This document shows, one piece after another, positions 22,025-33,618 of a stretch of 64,000 nucleotides of DNA (its first letter is position 1; each line of letters starts with the position of its first letter). The notes under the pieces are model-generated. The model did not search any database. It saw only the letters and a program-made list of their open reading frames with translations, and had not been told where the DNA came from. Both the position numbers and the translations under genes were made by a program. Source of the stretch: Blakeslea trispora (Eukaryota > Mucoromycota > Mucoromycetes > Mucorales > Choanephoraceae); the NCBI GenBank assembly GCA_025331445.1, contig JAIWNE010000135.1, positions 19,286-83,285 on the forward strand. The letters are read 5' to 3'.

Positions 22025-23157
22025 ATGGAAACTGTTTGCCCTGTACTCGAAAATGGATCGACTGCCATCAGCTGGATTTATGTAAATAAAAGCAGAAACA
22101 CAGCTATTTTTCAGCAGCAAATTAATCTGTCTTATTAGAACATCTTTGGTGATTGTGTCTATGGATTTCAAGAATCCTTCAGCTTATTGTTCGGATACTT
22201 GTCTATCTTTTGCTGGCTTAATGCACAAATGCCGTATGTAATATGATCGCATCATATCATGTCATATGCTAACCAATTTCTACAGTCAAGTGATCAAAAA
22301 TTATAGACGTCGTGATGCAGAAGGTCTCAGTTTTACTTTTTTAACTGTCTGGCTAACAGGTAAAGATAAATTAGTCCTGTTTTCTATCATTTGTTACTAA
22401 TTAGATATGGATAGGTGATGTCGCTAATTTCATTGGCTGTATCATAACCGGCCAACTCCCTTTCCAACTTTATCTTTCAATCTATTACACTATCATCGAC
22501 ACTGTTTTATGCTTTCAATGGCTTTATTATGTCAAGTACACAGACAACCGAATCAGGCGCTGGTTCGATGGAGATGACGAAGTAAAGCCATCTGTGATCA
22601 TTTCACAAGACGCTGGTGACAGCTCTCCTTTGATTGGTGAACGCATCTACACCACTTATAGCACAGGCGGAGGAAAAGAAATCAATGAACAATCATCCCT
22701 TTTGGGCTCTTCACCTCAGCCCAAGAAATATGTTACCATGATGCTCTTTTTCGGATTCTTGACTTTCAACAGTCTTACTGACAATAGCACCCTGATGACT
22801 ACTCAGAGCACAATCATGACTGCCCATCATGACGAAAATAAGGCTATTTGGGTGGGTCGATTCTTTGCCTGGCTTTGTACTTTTCTCTATCTCTCTTCTC
22901 GATTACCTCAAATCTACCAAAACTTTCGTCGTCGCTCAGTAGAAGGTTTATCGATGGCATTGTTCTTTTTTGCTGCCATGGGAAATTTAACCTATGTGCT
23001 GAGTATCTTTACAAATCCTCATGCTACCCGTGCCAGTATGCTTGAAGCTGTACCTTATATTATTGGCAGTGCAGGTACACTCATGTTTGATGCTACTATT
23101 TTTTGTCAATATGCATTGTTCAAAAATAGACCTCTTACTGAAGAAAACTCAGTGTAA
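22025..23157 (+). CDS. PQ-loop repeat vacuolar/lysosomal amino-acid transporter-like protein
   Basis: Seven-helix PQ-loop protein similar to fungal Ypq1-3 and metazoan PQLC2, exporters of basic amino acids from the vacuole. Exons 22025-22081, 22139-22233, 22286-22359 and 22415-23157 give 322 aa with consistent phases. The N-terminus reads SWIYNIFGDCVYGFQESFSL. The first PQ-loop is CWLNAQMPQVIKNYRRRDAE. The second is YLSSRLPQIYQNFRRRSVEG, with the typical EGLS following both. A polar central loop (DSSPLIGERI, NEQSSLLGSSPQ) joins the two three-helix bundles and carries LL/LI-type motifs like vacuolar sorting signals. The reading frame used for exon 2 differs from the longest ATG-led frame there; the PQ-loop motif decides it. 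Confidence 0.88.
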
Positions 23158-23779
23158 TAGATACCCCCCCTCTTTTTTTAAATTCTCTACTTTCTGTACA
23201 TATGCACTTAATACTATTAATTACCTATATATATATATACCTCGATTACTTATTTTATATATCCTTATCTACATATATGCAAACAATGCATATAATATAC
23301 CAACTAATAAATGATTTGAATAAACATTGTATTCTGTCGCATATTTAAGATGGCTAGCAATAGACAACAAAAAAAAATAAGAACAGTTTAAATAGAAACT
23401 CAGGTATCCGTGTGAATCAATGCCTTCAGAATTATAGACTCACTAATAACTTCAACAAACAAATTGTTCATGGGCTTAGGAGACATTTAGTAATTTAGCA
23501 TCTCATTAGCCAATTCCAGAAAGAAGGAGAAAAGAAAAAAAAGCTTGCTGACACAACAGTTGCTATTTCACCTTCGTTATGACAGCTGTTGTGCATAATT
23601 CTATTGAACTTCAGTTTAGTTATTGCTCATTTGTTGTCTTTGGACAATCTGAGCAATAAAAAAAAAGGCCGAATGACCAACAGAGATGATTTTATAACCT
23701 CTAAAGTCACCATCGGTAATAGCTACAAGCTTGAGCACTAAGGAGATTATAACAAGAAACAATGCTTGATGATCTTTAT
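23158..23779. other. Convergent intergenic region
   Basis: AT-rich, with (TA)n stretches at 23226-23240. A weak 8-bp stem lies at about 23551-23594 (CACAACAG...CTGTTGTG). No gene seen. Confidence 0.45.
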
Positions 23780-25217
23780 TTAGTATTCGCTCAGAATGAT
23801 ATGTAAGTTTTCTTGTGATTTTAGAGATGCCTGAAGTGACTCTAAAAAGGGCTCTTTTGAAAAAAATTTGCTATGTTGAATTTGCTTGATTAGATCAGAG
23901 TGAAATTGTAACTCAAGCCATCGATGCTTATGTTGAGTTGTTACTGAAAATGAAGATACAAGGAACTCTTTCAGAGGTCCAATCAACAACCAGACATCTG
24001 CTGGTTCTGATATAAAGCGAATGGATGATCTTGAATAGGCAATGCGGACATGTTGTATTGTGGGTGCCAACAATAGACTAGCTTGAAGCAGACCAGATCC
24101 AACACTGAAATCAACCAGCTCAAGAGAATTGAGTTCCTTGAGCGACTGAAAGCATTCAAAAATAGCACTCTCAGCATCAACACGAATAGGCTCAATGGCT
24201 GAACTTTTACTACCCAACTTCTCAAACCGGCCAATCTGATCCCAACCATGGAGACCAAGCCGCTTTAATTGAGGGCTAGACCTGATTGCCTTCCCAAAGC
24301 ACTCTCGCCATACTTTAGGAGCCCAAGCATAACACGATCCTATCTCGAGGTGGTTCAATTGATGAAGGCAGGTCAAAAATTGGTATTTTTGACACAATGC
24401 AGATTCCAAAAGATGCCAGCTCTCTAGCAAGATATGCTGTTTATGCTCTAATCGATCAATATCTTGTTGACTGTAAACTTCGTCGCGGCCGTTTTCGATT
24501 TCTTCCATAACAGCTAGTAAGTTTCGCTGTTCCATACATTCTGTATCCCGTATGCTCACTATTTGAAGAGATTCAATTGGCAGCTGAGACAGTTCTGTTT
24601 GCTTTTCTTTGGACATAGTGGGACTGTTATGAATAGAAGCAAATCCTGAATGACCATCTTCCATAAAACTAAATTGAGCATGACGTAGATGGGCATGACA
24701 CAGAACGAGATCAAAGCTGAATCGCCGCATGTCACACCAAGTTTCGATATGGTTACATACAAATTCCTTCATTTGAGTGTGCTTTAATTGTTGAGAGACA
24801 TATTCTATCTCGGCAAGGCAGAGATTAAATGTATAAAGGTGAGTAATGTGAGTCAGTCCAGAAAACGGAAGAGGTCTTAAATGAGCATGTCGACTCTCAA
24901 TAGGTTTAGCAATGATCAATGTCCTTACTGCCTCTAATCGAATCTTATTGGACTCAGAAGAAAGAAAGCGAGCATAAGCACGATGAAGGCCAGGTTTATC
25001 GATGACTAGTGTACGCCACTAAGCTTGCACATTTTGTTTTCTTAAATTGACAGATTGTATTGTAATGCCATTTACTTACAGCAGAGGGTCTGTTTGCAAT
25101 TGTATACCAACGTCGAGATACTCTACTGAGCGTGTTTAAAGTCCAAGGGCAGCCATCGCAAAATTGAAATATAAGCTCCAGACAATCATCATTGAGTTTA
25201 GATATGTGCGATATCAT
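23780..25217 (-). CDS. F-box protein, LRR-like C-terminal region
   Basis: Predicted substrate-receptor subunit of an SCF ubiquitin ligase. Exons 25217-25080 and 25018-23780 give 458 aa. Residues 1-46 form the F-box (ISKLNDDCLELIFQFCDGCP, then RVSRRWYTIANRPSA), and the next exon begins WRTLVID, as in many mucoralean F-box proteins. The rest has irregular leucine-rich segments typical of this group: LRPLPFSGLTHITHLYTFNL, LTCLHQLNHLEIGSCYAW, SSPQLKRLGLHGWDQ and LKELNSLELVDFS. No canonical 20-29-residue LRR register is obvious. The target is unknown. Confidence 0.82.
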
Positions 25218-26294
25218 GATAGCAATGCATATACATGAAACAAAGGAAGAAAGGGGAGGGGGGGTAAAGGGAAAAGTAAATAGACGAAAGAAAAGTAGCA
25301 GATACTAATTTAATCCCGACTGTTTAAGGGAAAATGTCTCGGTGTAAAGCAATAAATGATAGAATAAAAATAGAAAAGAGAACGAGCAAATTTTCTCGCT
25401 CGTCATTTGTAAAGAAAATAGAGATGGCTTCTTTCAAGCCGTAGCTAGTTTCTTGACGCGTCAGATATAGTTGTTGTCTATCTTTATGTAATAGAAGAGA
25501 AACATGGATTACTGCAAATATCAGCTACTTGCAACCATGTTAGTTGCATAGAGTGTTTCATATGACATGTAGTCGTTCCACTCTCAATTGTGAAGAATCT
25601 TACAAGCGGATTTTCAAATCAACATTTGGGGGGGGGTCTTGCTTGGTTGTTTGAAGTTCAATTCATGCTGTATTCTCAAAGGACTTCACTATGGGTGTGC
25701 TTGGAGCATGCCGGTTTTTTAAATCATACTAGAAACGGTGTATGACCATAGAACATTATGCTTTTTTAGTTTCAGGTTCTGAAATTTCCTGCTTGCATAT
25801 CAGAACCAGAGCTTCCAATTGATAGTACCTTTCTTCTTCTTCTTTTTTTTTTGCATGAGAGGATAACGATTTGAAATGAACGAGTCGCTTGCTTTTTTAA
25901 AGCGCTTCTTGTTACTGTAGCAAGGAGCAATTTCATTATCACATAACTTGCAAGCAAGTTCAAATTATCCTTTCCAGACTGCAAAACATGTTTTAAAGAC
26001 ACAGATAAGTTAAGTTTCTCATTCATAACACTACAATATACTTTGAAATGTTTCTACTCTGTTGTATTTTACTTTAATTTAGAGTAATAGCTATAGCTTA
26101 ATGCGGTATTGGATAATAGTATAAATAAAAGTATGGATGATGATATTTTTTTTTGGTAATTCTGATGACACTCATTGTAGTATGCTCGAAAATATGAAAT
26201 GAAGAGGAGGAGCAAAAGCAAGAACTGAGTTTTGTTTTGTATAGCTGCTATCTATACTTGAGCTCTTACACAGGATACAGAAAAAAAAGGAAAG
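25218..26294. other. Intergenic region before the relic cluster
   Basis: Promoter side of the F-box gene, then AT-rich DNA with a G9 run near 25628. A minus-strand open stretch at 26026-25772 lacks recognisable motifs. No gene supported. Confidence 0.45.
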
Positions 26295-27140
26295 TCAGTT
26301 TGTATGCGTCCATATTTCAGCTTCAATCGGGTTCGATGTTCTTGTAGGATGAGAGGCGAGAGATTCTTTCATCAAGGACTGACATTTGAAAACCGTGCTG
26401 CTAACAGCGTATCTCATCCACCATCTTAACCATCTATGGCAGTTGGGGAACTTGCCGTGGATCAATCCGGTTGTCTCCAAAAGGGTTGGTTGAGCTTCTG
26501 CTGTCTTCACTTTGTAGACAAGTGCAAGAAACTCATTCTCTAAATGGAGGAAGTACAGCTGAATAGTTCTTCATCACTCTCTGAAAGCTCTGTATCCGAT
26601 GCATGTAGTCTTGTTATTCTTGTAATGTAAGGAGCTGATTTGTCAGCAGCTAATATTGTTATAGATAAACCTGCAGTTTTGAATCCAAATACTGAGAGGT
26701 CTCTGGGCTCGTTTTGATTACTTGTAACCAATTTATCTAACATGTCTTTCATCACCTTTGGCAATTGTATCCCCTTTTCTTCGATTGTCTTAGTGTTAAG
26801 GTTATGTACAGCAGTTTCTCCAACTCCATATTCATCTGCATATTCATGTTCGGGTTTTTCTTCTCCTACAATTAGATCACACTTATAACCAGTAAAAGCT
26901 CTTGTGATGATATCTGTAGATCCAATTACTCTATCAATATTTTTTCTTCTAGTACTTGCTGCTTCGCCACTACGAGATAATGCAATTAATCTACGGATCT
27001 TTTTGTTTTATTTATCGAATGACATGTAGAGTTTTGATGTCATCGAATATGGTATCAATAAGTGACCAGACATGACTATTGTACCAGGCTTCTTTTTGGA
27101 TCTTTTCTAGGTTTCCTGACTCATAAAGTCTTACAAATGA
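26295..27140 (-). pseudogene. Relic of a multicopy mucoralean protein family (unknown function)
   Basis: Decayed minus-strand sequence in several frames. About 27140-27012 reads VRLYESGNLEKIQKEAW and HVWSLIDTIFDDI. A frame change leads to a continuous stretch to 26540 with LSRSGEAASTRRKNIDR, YKCDLIVGEEKPE, PKVMKDMLDKLV and FGFKTAGLSITILAADK. From memory, these resemble a protein family repeated many times in mucoralean genomes and of unknown function. A further fragment at 26510-26295 reads HGKFPNCHRWLRWWMRYAVS and TSNPIEAE, which looks like the end of a MULE-type transposase. No intact ORF spans these parts. Function is not known; calling it mobile-element-related is inference. Confidence 0.55.
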
Positions 27141-27149
27141 AAATATAGC

Positions 27150-27555
27150 ATGCTTGACCCAATCAACAACAGCGAAACTGTTTATACTGTTGTTGTAAAC
27201 ACAGATTTCCTTGTTGCTTCGTGTTCTTGCTTGGACTCTGAGTATAGATGCCGTCCATGCAAGCATATGTACATGCTTGCTCGATTTGCTACTCTTGATG
27301 TGTATTTTAACTTCTGCTGCACTACCAGTCAGCACTCTTGCTCTTGTCTCTGACGAAGATTCCCAAGCAGTTGAAGCTCGTAGACGTACCATCAGGGATA
27401 AAGTAAAGCAATACGTTGAAGTAGAAAAGACTCTTCATCACTTAAATAGTAATGCTCTTCGGATGTCAAACTATATGAGTGATGAAGAGTCCTCAAGAAT
27501 GCTTAGCTCAATAAAAATTACACTTGCCTTGACGCAACAACTTTCGCACTGCTGA
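27150..27555 (+). pseudogene. SWIM zinc-finger fragment, probable transposase relic
   Basis: The plus strand reads YTVVVNTDFLVASCSCLD followed by CRPCKHMYMLARF, the C-x-C...C-x-H pattern of SWIM zinc fingers, which sit at the C-terminus of many MULE-type transposases. A frameshift near 27340 moves to a second frame with VEARRRTIRDKVKQYVEVEK and LHHLNSNALRMSNY, ending in TGA at 27555. There is no upstream transposase domain on this strand. The adjacent relic runs on the opposite strand, so this looks like an inserted or rearranged fragment. Confidence 0.6.
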
Positions 27556-28333
27556 TACACAACAGTAGCTTCTTCTTTTCTCTCTTTTTTCTTTCTCTCA
27601 AAATTACCACAAAACCGGACAGGCATTTAAAAAACACCAGGTTTCAGTACACAGGTTTTATTTGCCTCTCTCTCCCCCTCTGCCTAATATTTATTTGAAA
27701 GCATGTACTTTTCTTTTCATAAAAATCCTTACATTGAGAGTGAAGAAAAGAAGAAAGAAATGGCAAAAAAGTTTATTTTTGAACTTGCCAAGTTGATTTT
27801 GGTTGTTTGAAGTTTGTCTAACTACATAGAAACAGTATGTCTGCATACATCTTGATGTATCGTGTTGGACATACATCATATAAGATTCAATATATTGCTA
27901 TATCAAATACAGATCTTGTTCTGCGTTACCACGTATAATTTATATTGACATCTCATCCTTGCAATGAATAAAACCCTCTCTTTAATCTTGTTTAAATCTC
28001 TTGACTTAACAGATAAATCACATCTTATTTTCTACTTGCACAAATGATTATTCGCTTTGTTCTGGCGTCAAATGTATCTGTCGATTTATGCAGAAGCAAT
28101 ATGATAAAGAAGAATATCATGGGAAACTGATCAGTAGGACTATGTTGAACAGGTTCCTTGCCTTTTTTTTATCTGTGTTGTGAGCACGTATGAAATCTGA
28201 CGGATAATGGAAAATTTATGCAATTTTTAGAAACTTTTGTAAAGGGTTTGACACAATATAAGCGAGTCAGTTTTCAATTTCTTTCCTTCTTTTCTCTCTT
28301 TTTCATCTACTACTCATAAGAAAAATCGAAAAG
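27556..28333. other. Intergenic promoter region
   Basis: AT-rich DNA upstream of the oxidoreductase gene, with a pyrimidine-rich leader (28275-28310). No gene seen. Confidence 0.5.
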
Positions 28334-29383
28334 ATGGTTTCCAACAAACAAGTCATTTACTCAAAGGTTCCCAATGACTACCCTGTCCCTGGTGAACATA
28401 TGACAATTCGTGAGTCCACCATTGATTTGGATGCTGAACTTGCCCAGGGTGAATTCATTCTCAAGACACTCGAAATCAGTGTTGATCCTTATATGCGTGG
28501 TCGTATGAGAGATCCCAACATCAAGAGTTATGCCCCTGCTTTTGATTTGGATGCTCCTATGACTGGTGACACTATGTCTGTTGTTGTCCGATCCAACCAT
28601 CCTGATTATAAGGTAGATGACCTTGTCTATGGTCGTACTGCTCGGGGTCGCTTTGAAGAATATGTTAAAGTAGATGCAGGCTATGCCAAGACATCCTATG
28701 TTGTCCGTAATGATCCCAAGAAGAATGGCTTGCCTTTGAGTCATTACGTTGGCGTACTTGCCATGCCCGGTATGACAGCTTACTATGGTCTTCATGAGAT
28801 TGGTAAGCCCAAGAAGGGTGAGACTATCTATATTTCTGCTGCTGCAGGTGCTGTTGGTCAAATTGTTGGTCAAGTTGCCAAAGCGCTTGGTCTCTATGTG
28901 GTTGGCTCTGCCGGTAATGCTGAGAAGGTTGAATATTTGAAGGAGATTGGTTTTGATGATGCCTTCAATTACAAGGATGGAGAGATTGAGGATCTCTTAA
29001 GAAAGCACTGTCCTAAAGGTATTGACATTTACTTTGAAAGCGTTGGTGGTAAGATGTTGGATGCTGTCTTTAAAGTAGCCAATAATTTTGCTCGTATCAT
29101 TGCTTGTGGTATGGTGTCTCAATATAATCTTTCCAAGCCTGATCCCATTTATAACACAATGATGGTTGTCACTAAGCGTATTAATTTTGATGGTTTCATC
29201 ATCATGGATCATCTGGATTTCGAAGACAAGTTTCTTCATGATGTCACTCCTTTGCTAGTGGATGGTAAAGTCAAGTACCGTGAAGATATCGTGAATGGTA
29301 TCGAAAAGGTTCCCGAAGCTTTAGTCAATGTTCTCAAAGGCAAGAACTTTGGCAAGATGGTGATTCATATTGCTGATTTGTAA
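28334..29383 (+). CDS. Zinc-independent MDR family NADP-dependent oxidoreductase (alkenal/prostaglandin reductase type)
   Basis: Medium-chain dehydrogenase/reductase that probably reduces activated C=C bonds of alkenals or enones with NADPH in the cytosol. Intronless, 349 aa. The N-terminal catalytic half has LKTLEISVDPYMRGRMRD, the hallmark of the leukotriene-B4 dehydrogenase/curcumin-reductase subgroup. The MPGMTAYYGLHEIGKPKKGE block and the Rossmann loop AAAGAVGQIVGQVAKALG follow, then YFESVGGKMLDAV and ACGMVSQYN. The Cys/His zinc ligands of alcohol dehydrogenases are absent. It is rich in CCC/GGT/AAG-type codons compared with its neighbours, suggesting high expression. The exact substrate cannot be read from the sequence. 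Confidence 0.9.
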   Translation: MVSNKQVIYSKVPNDYPVPGEHMTIRESTIDLDAELAQGEFILKTLEISVDPYMRGRMRDPNIKSYAPAFDLDAPMTGDTMSVVVRSNHPDYKVDDLVYGRTARGRFEEYVKVDAGYAKTSYVVRNDPKKNGLPLSHYVGVLAMPGMTAYYGLHEIGKPKKGETIYISAAAGAVGQIVGQVAKALGLYVVGSAGNAEKVEYLKEIGFDDAFNYKDGEIEDLLRKHCPKGIDIYFESVGGKMLDAVFKVANNFARIIACGMVSQYNLSKPDPIYNTMMVVTKRINFDGFIIMDHLDFEDKFLHDVTPLLVDGKVKYREDIVNGIEKVPEALVNVLKGKNFGKMVIHIADL

Positions 29384-29773
29384 ACATGACATCTACTTTA
29401 TACATAAAACTTAATATGTACTTTTATTTCGATGATTTCATCAGTTTGGTTTCTGTTAAAAAAAAACACCCCATCCATGTCTTTTTGGAATATGAAACAC
29501 ACTTGTTTTCTCACGTTTATTTTTAATTTATCCTGGTGTTATTGAAACAAAAATTGTTGCAATTCTCAATGTATTTGATCTACTATGATTTTCTGACATG
29601 TAACTATCGAAACAACTCGAGTAAATCGACGTTCTCAAGATGACTATATCCAATACAATATATGTTTGCCTTGATTTCGTTTTAGCAGTTGAACAATTCA
29701 TTTCTGTACAAGGTAGCTACAATAGTTTTAAGTCTACAGCACGCACCCAACTGAACCATTCTTCGTGCACTGT
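29384..29773. other. Convergent intergenic region
   Basis: 390 bp between the oxidoreductase and shg1-like stops. AT-rich, no gene seen. Confidence 0.5.
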
Positions 29774-30249
29774 TTATTTTTTCTTTTCACTGCTATCTTC
29801 TAAAAGCTGTATCTCCTTATCCACACGCTGTTGATAATAGTCACCTTTTAATGTCTCTAATGCCTCTTGTCGAATTTGATGATAGATGCCAGCTCTAAAA
29901 AACGATAGACGTACAATCAATATCCAAGTTCAGCCTGTTTGTATATCACTCACTTTTCCAGTTCAGTCATCACCTGCTCATGGAATGCGGAAGGTTCTGC
30001 ATCAATTAGTGAGGGACCCTTCTGCACCATGTCTTCCATGAACTCCTTTAGATCGCTCAAGAACTGTTGTCCAGTTGCCTTTTTTTTTAAGAAAAAAAAA
30101 AGAGTACAGTATCAGTGTCCGTCTACTCCCCTCTTCTTGCTTATAGCTTTGAGCTTAACCTGTGATTGAAAGTCTGAGAGAAGCTTCTTTCTCAGTTCAT
30201 CAAATGTGCCATTCTTCTTTAACTGTAAGACAATCTCTTCTGGTGTCAT
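29774..30249 (-). CDS. BOD1/SHG1 domain protein (COMPASS Shg1-like)
   Basis: Small protein of the BOD1/SHG1 family; Shg1 is an accessory subunit of the Set1/COMPASS H3K4 methyltransferase. Exons 30249-30160, 30078-29954 and 29894-29774 give 111 aa. Motifs: VLQLKKNGTFDELRKKLLSD at the start (family form LKKxGxFDxLRKxLL), FLSDLKEFMEDMV in the middle, and the second repeat-like helix AGIYHQIRQEALETLKGDYY at the end. The length suits a domain-only protein. BOD1 proteins of mitotic function share the fold, so the COMPASS role is by family only. The presence of a Set3-type reader in the same window is probably coincidence. Confidence 0.82.
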
Positions 30250-31860
30250 CGCAACTGGAATACAAAAAAAAAATGAATAAAAAGAAAATAAGGTTGAAAG
30301 TGTTCGTTTTAACAATAAAGTCCCTTTTTTTTCTGTCAAGTTGTTACTGACCCTTTTTCTTTACCTAGGCCTTGTCTTCCATTGAAGTACATCTATTTTA
30401 TTGTGTTGCTTGAACAATAGATTAGAGTTAGGTAGGATTTGCTTATAAAATCTCAATTGGTAGCTCCTTCCAAGTGTAAGTAGTCAAATAGTCAAATATT
30501 CAAATAGACTTCAGTATAGCTGATTGATTTCTTTTAGACTTCTTGATGTTACCTTACTTTTTTAGTCCAGTACAGTAGTTGCTCGATTTAAGAGTACAAT
30601 CCTTTGACTTGAAAATTGCTTCAAGTGCTTAAATGCCTTTCAATTTAAGAGTATGCTCAATATAAGAGTGAATTTCTCAAGAACACAAACACTCTTAAAT
30701 AAAGCAACTGTTATATGTTGCTTTTACTTCTACCTTAGAGTTTAGCTCATCTGTTGTAAGTAATGGAAGATTAAGAGGAAGTCCTATAATGTCTCCAAAC
30801 TTCAAATACTAAATTAAAATATGAGTTTTCAAAAGGGTTTCTACGGAATTCTTACTTACAAAAGTGCTCAACTATTTGCAAAATATATTCTCAAGACCTT
30901 CTAGAATAGAATCGACTGTTGGGTTGTGTAAAATCTTGACCTTGAAGCCTTTCAAAGTTAGTTGGTGTTTTGTTAGTATAAGCAGACCAACTGTTGAAAC
31001 AAATGCAAACACATGTGAATGCAATATTACCATGAATAGTTGACTGGCTTGTTTTTCTTTCTTTACTGATACAAGAGCATCAATATGTTATCCTGTTATC
31101 TTCTTTTAATGCAGGTTATATAGCGCTGATGATCTGTGTCGATTTTTTCTCTCTTCCCTGACTAGTATACACAAAGAATAAACAAACAATCAATATGTCA
31201 GCCAATGAAGACGTTGATCATTAATGTGGTCAATTTGTTTTATAAAAACAAAGAAAAAAAACGATTCTTTCCCCTCTTCTATCTGACTATCAACGTCAAC
31301 TGACATGATACACTTAAATGTAACAAAGCTGTTCAGTAGACTAAAAGTCATCGCTATTGATAGCTTAAGTGAATGTATCAAATGCGATCTGCTGTTTAAG
31401 TGATATGCATAAAAGAAATTGTTTGGATTTTTTGTAACACCTCCTGTTTCTTTTTGTTTCCTTTTTTCTATCAAAAGTAGCAGTAATATATGATTAAGCG
31501 CTTATGAACACAATTACATATTCTTCTGTGATATACTTTTAGAAAATTAACAAGTTAGCTTTTTAGCAATTGTGCACCAAGTGTTTTCATCTTTTTGATA
31601 TAATAATTCCTAAGCTAATTGCAATCTAATGAGGGCGTGTGTGCGTAGGTCTGCGTGTGCTTGTGTACAACATTGAAAAATAGTGCTAAAATTTAAAGTT
31701 GACAAAAATGAATGGAACATGGAGTAAACAAAACATTTGGCTTGTTTGTTCGACTTTCCGAAACAAGAACGCTGTCTATCCATTATATAAACAATTTAAT
31801 TTGAGTAACCCCTATTCTTTGTTTTCCCTTTTCTTTTTCTTCATTTCCCCTTTAATAGTG
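30250..31860. other. Intergenic region containing a MITE
   Basis: 1.6 kb upstream of both the shg1-like and hexosaminidase genes. It holds the MITE at 30573-30713 and a weak stem near 30960-30995 (AGTTGGT...ACCAACT). The rest is AT-rich with no coding signal. Confidence 0.5.
30573..30713. mobile_element. MITE with Tc1/mariner-like ends
   Basis: A 141-bp element flanked by TA dinucleotides (30571-30572 and 30714-30715). The left end begins CAGTAGTTGCTCGATTTAAG. The reverse complement of the right end reads TAACAGTTGCTTTATTTAAG. Eighteen of 23 terminal positions match, and the innermost ten (ATTTAAGAGT) are identical. The interior has no ORF and repeats the AAGAGT core. TA target duplication plus this size fit a non-autonomous Tc1/mariner derivative. 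Confidence 0.72.
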
Positions 31861-33608
31861 ATGAAGTGGACAACATTGGCTGCTATCTGCCTATTCACTT
31901 TAGCAGAAGCCAGAACCTTTCTTTACCCAATTCCTCAAAACCACCAATGGACAGATAAAATTGCTAAGCTCTCTGATGATTTCCATTTTCAGGGCATACA
32001 AAACCCTGTTCTTAAGAGAGCAGCCCATCGCTATCTCGAACTGATCCGAAAAGAACGCTGGGAGCCTGTTCAAGTAGCCACCCATCCAACGACGACCACT
32101 TGGGCGAGTCATCCTATTAAAGGCATACATGTGGAAGTGGACGATAACAAGGCTTCTCTTGACTACAATGTAGACGAATCTTACCAATTAACAGTACCTG
32201 AAACAGGCGGCTATGTCTCACTCAAGGCCAAGACGTGGGTAGGCGCTCTTCGTGCATTTGAAACCTTTTCACAGCTGGTCACCCTGGAAAAGAAGAGCTT
32301 GGTTGTACATACCATCCGCATCAAGGATTCGCCTACCTATCCTCACCGTGGCCTCTTACTTGATACTTCGCGCAATTTCTACCCTGTGAAAAGTATTCTT
32401 AAAACGATTGAAGCCATGTCTTACAATAAGATGAATGTACTTCATTGGCATGCCACTGATTCTCAGTCCTGGCCCCTTTATTTCAAATCACATCCAGAAC
32501 TTTCTCAAAAGGGTGCTTATTCGTCCAAGGAAACCTATTCGCCTCAAGATGTCACTCGTATTATTCAGTTTGCCAAGGAACGAGGTGTTCGTGTGATGCT
32601 AGAGATAGACATGCCTGCACATACAGCTTCCATTGTTGAATCTCACCCTGATTATATCCTTTGTTCGGATGAATTCTGGGCAGCTTATGCCGCGGAACCT
32701 CCTGCTGGACAACTCGATCCTCTCAATCAACATGCCTTTGATCTTGTCAAGGACATTGTCAAAGAGGCAAGTCATACCTTTCCTGATCGCTTCTATCATA
32801 TTGGCGGTGATGAAATCAATACAGGCTGCTGGGAACTCAGCAAAAAGATAAAGGATTACACAAAGCAACACAATATGACAACAAAAGAAGTCTGGTTTGA
32901 GTGGGAAAACAAGCTGCTGGATTATGTAATTCACAAGTTGGACAAACGACCTGTCATGTGGGAAGATCCCTTAAAAGATGGCGGCCGTTATCCCAAAAAG
33001 ACAGTCATTCAAACATGGCTTACGCCACCTAGTAATTACACTGCACTTGGTCATGATGTGATTGTTTCCAATTATGACTACTTTTATCTAGACTGTGGTC
33101 ATGGAGGTATGTTTATCTATCTAAATAAATGTTTCATTGGATTTTTAACTTTGATTTGATAGGCTGGGTTGGTGAAGATAATCGTTATATTAGCCCTACC
33201 CAACAAGAAACAGCCTCAGACACATTCAACTATGGTGGTGGTGGTGGTTCTTGGTGTAATCCTTTCAAGACATGGCAACGCATCTATAGCTATGACATGA
33301 CCTATGGCACAAGTTCCAAAGACAAAGGCAAAATACTGGGAGGAGAGGTGGCCCTCTGGTCTGAACAATCTGGTCCAACAGTAATGGATGGACGACTCTG
33401 GCCACGTTCTGCTGCTGCTGCTGAAATTTATTGGTCTGGTTCTTATGATACCTCCAACAAAAGACGTACTGTCAAAGATGTTTCCGAACGCTTTTATGAC
33501 TGGGTCTATCATTTGCAAGCTCGTCATATTGATGCTGAGCCTGTACAGCCAAAATATTGTGCTAAACATCCACATGCTTGTGACTTAAATGCACCTGGAA
33601 AACAATAA
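31861..33608 (+). CDS. Secreted beta-N-acetylhexosaminidase, GH20
   Basis: Family GH20 enzyme that releases terminal GlcNAc/GalNAc, for example from chitin oligomers during wall turnover. Exons 31861-33106 and 33163-33608 give 563 aa. Residues 1-19 form a signal peptide (MKWTTLAAICLFTLAEA). The GH20 N-terminal domain follows, then the barrel: TYPHRGLLLDTSRNFYPV, MNVLHWHATDSQSWPL and VRVMLEIDMPAHTAS. The catalytic Asp-Glu lies in FYHIGGDEINTGCW, and substrate-binding Trp blocks are VMWEDPLKDGG and ALWSEQSGP. The closing DARLWPRSAAAAE-like block is GRLWPRSAAAAEIYW. A longer in-frame extension upstream (from 31699) is unlikely because it would bury the signal peptide. Only 10 bp separate its stop from that of the convergent DTW gene. 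Confidence 0.94.
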
Positions 33609-33618
33609 GCTTTTCTTT

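Noticed and set aside
31699..31860. Upstream in-frame extension of the hexosaminidase
   Set aside because: It would place 54 non-conserved residues before a clear signal peptide that begins at the ATG at 31861.
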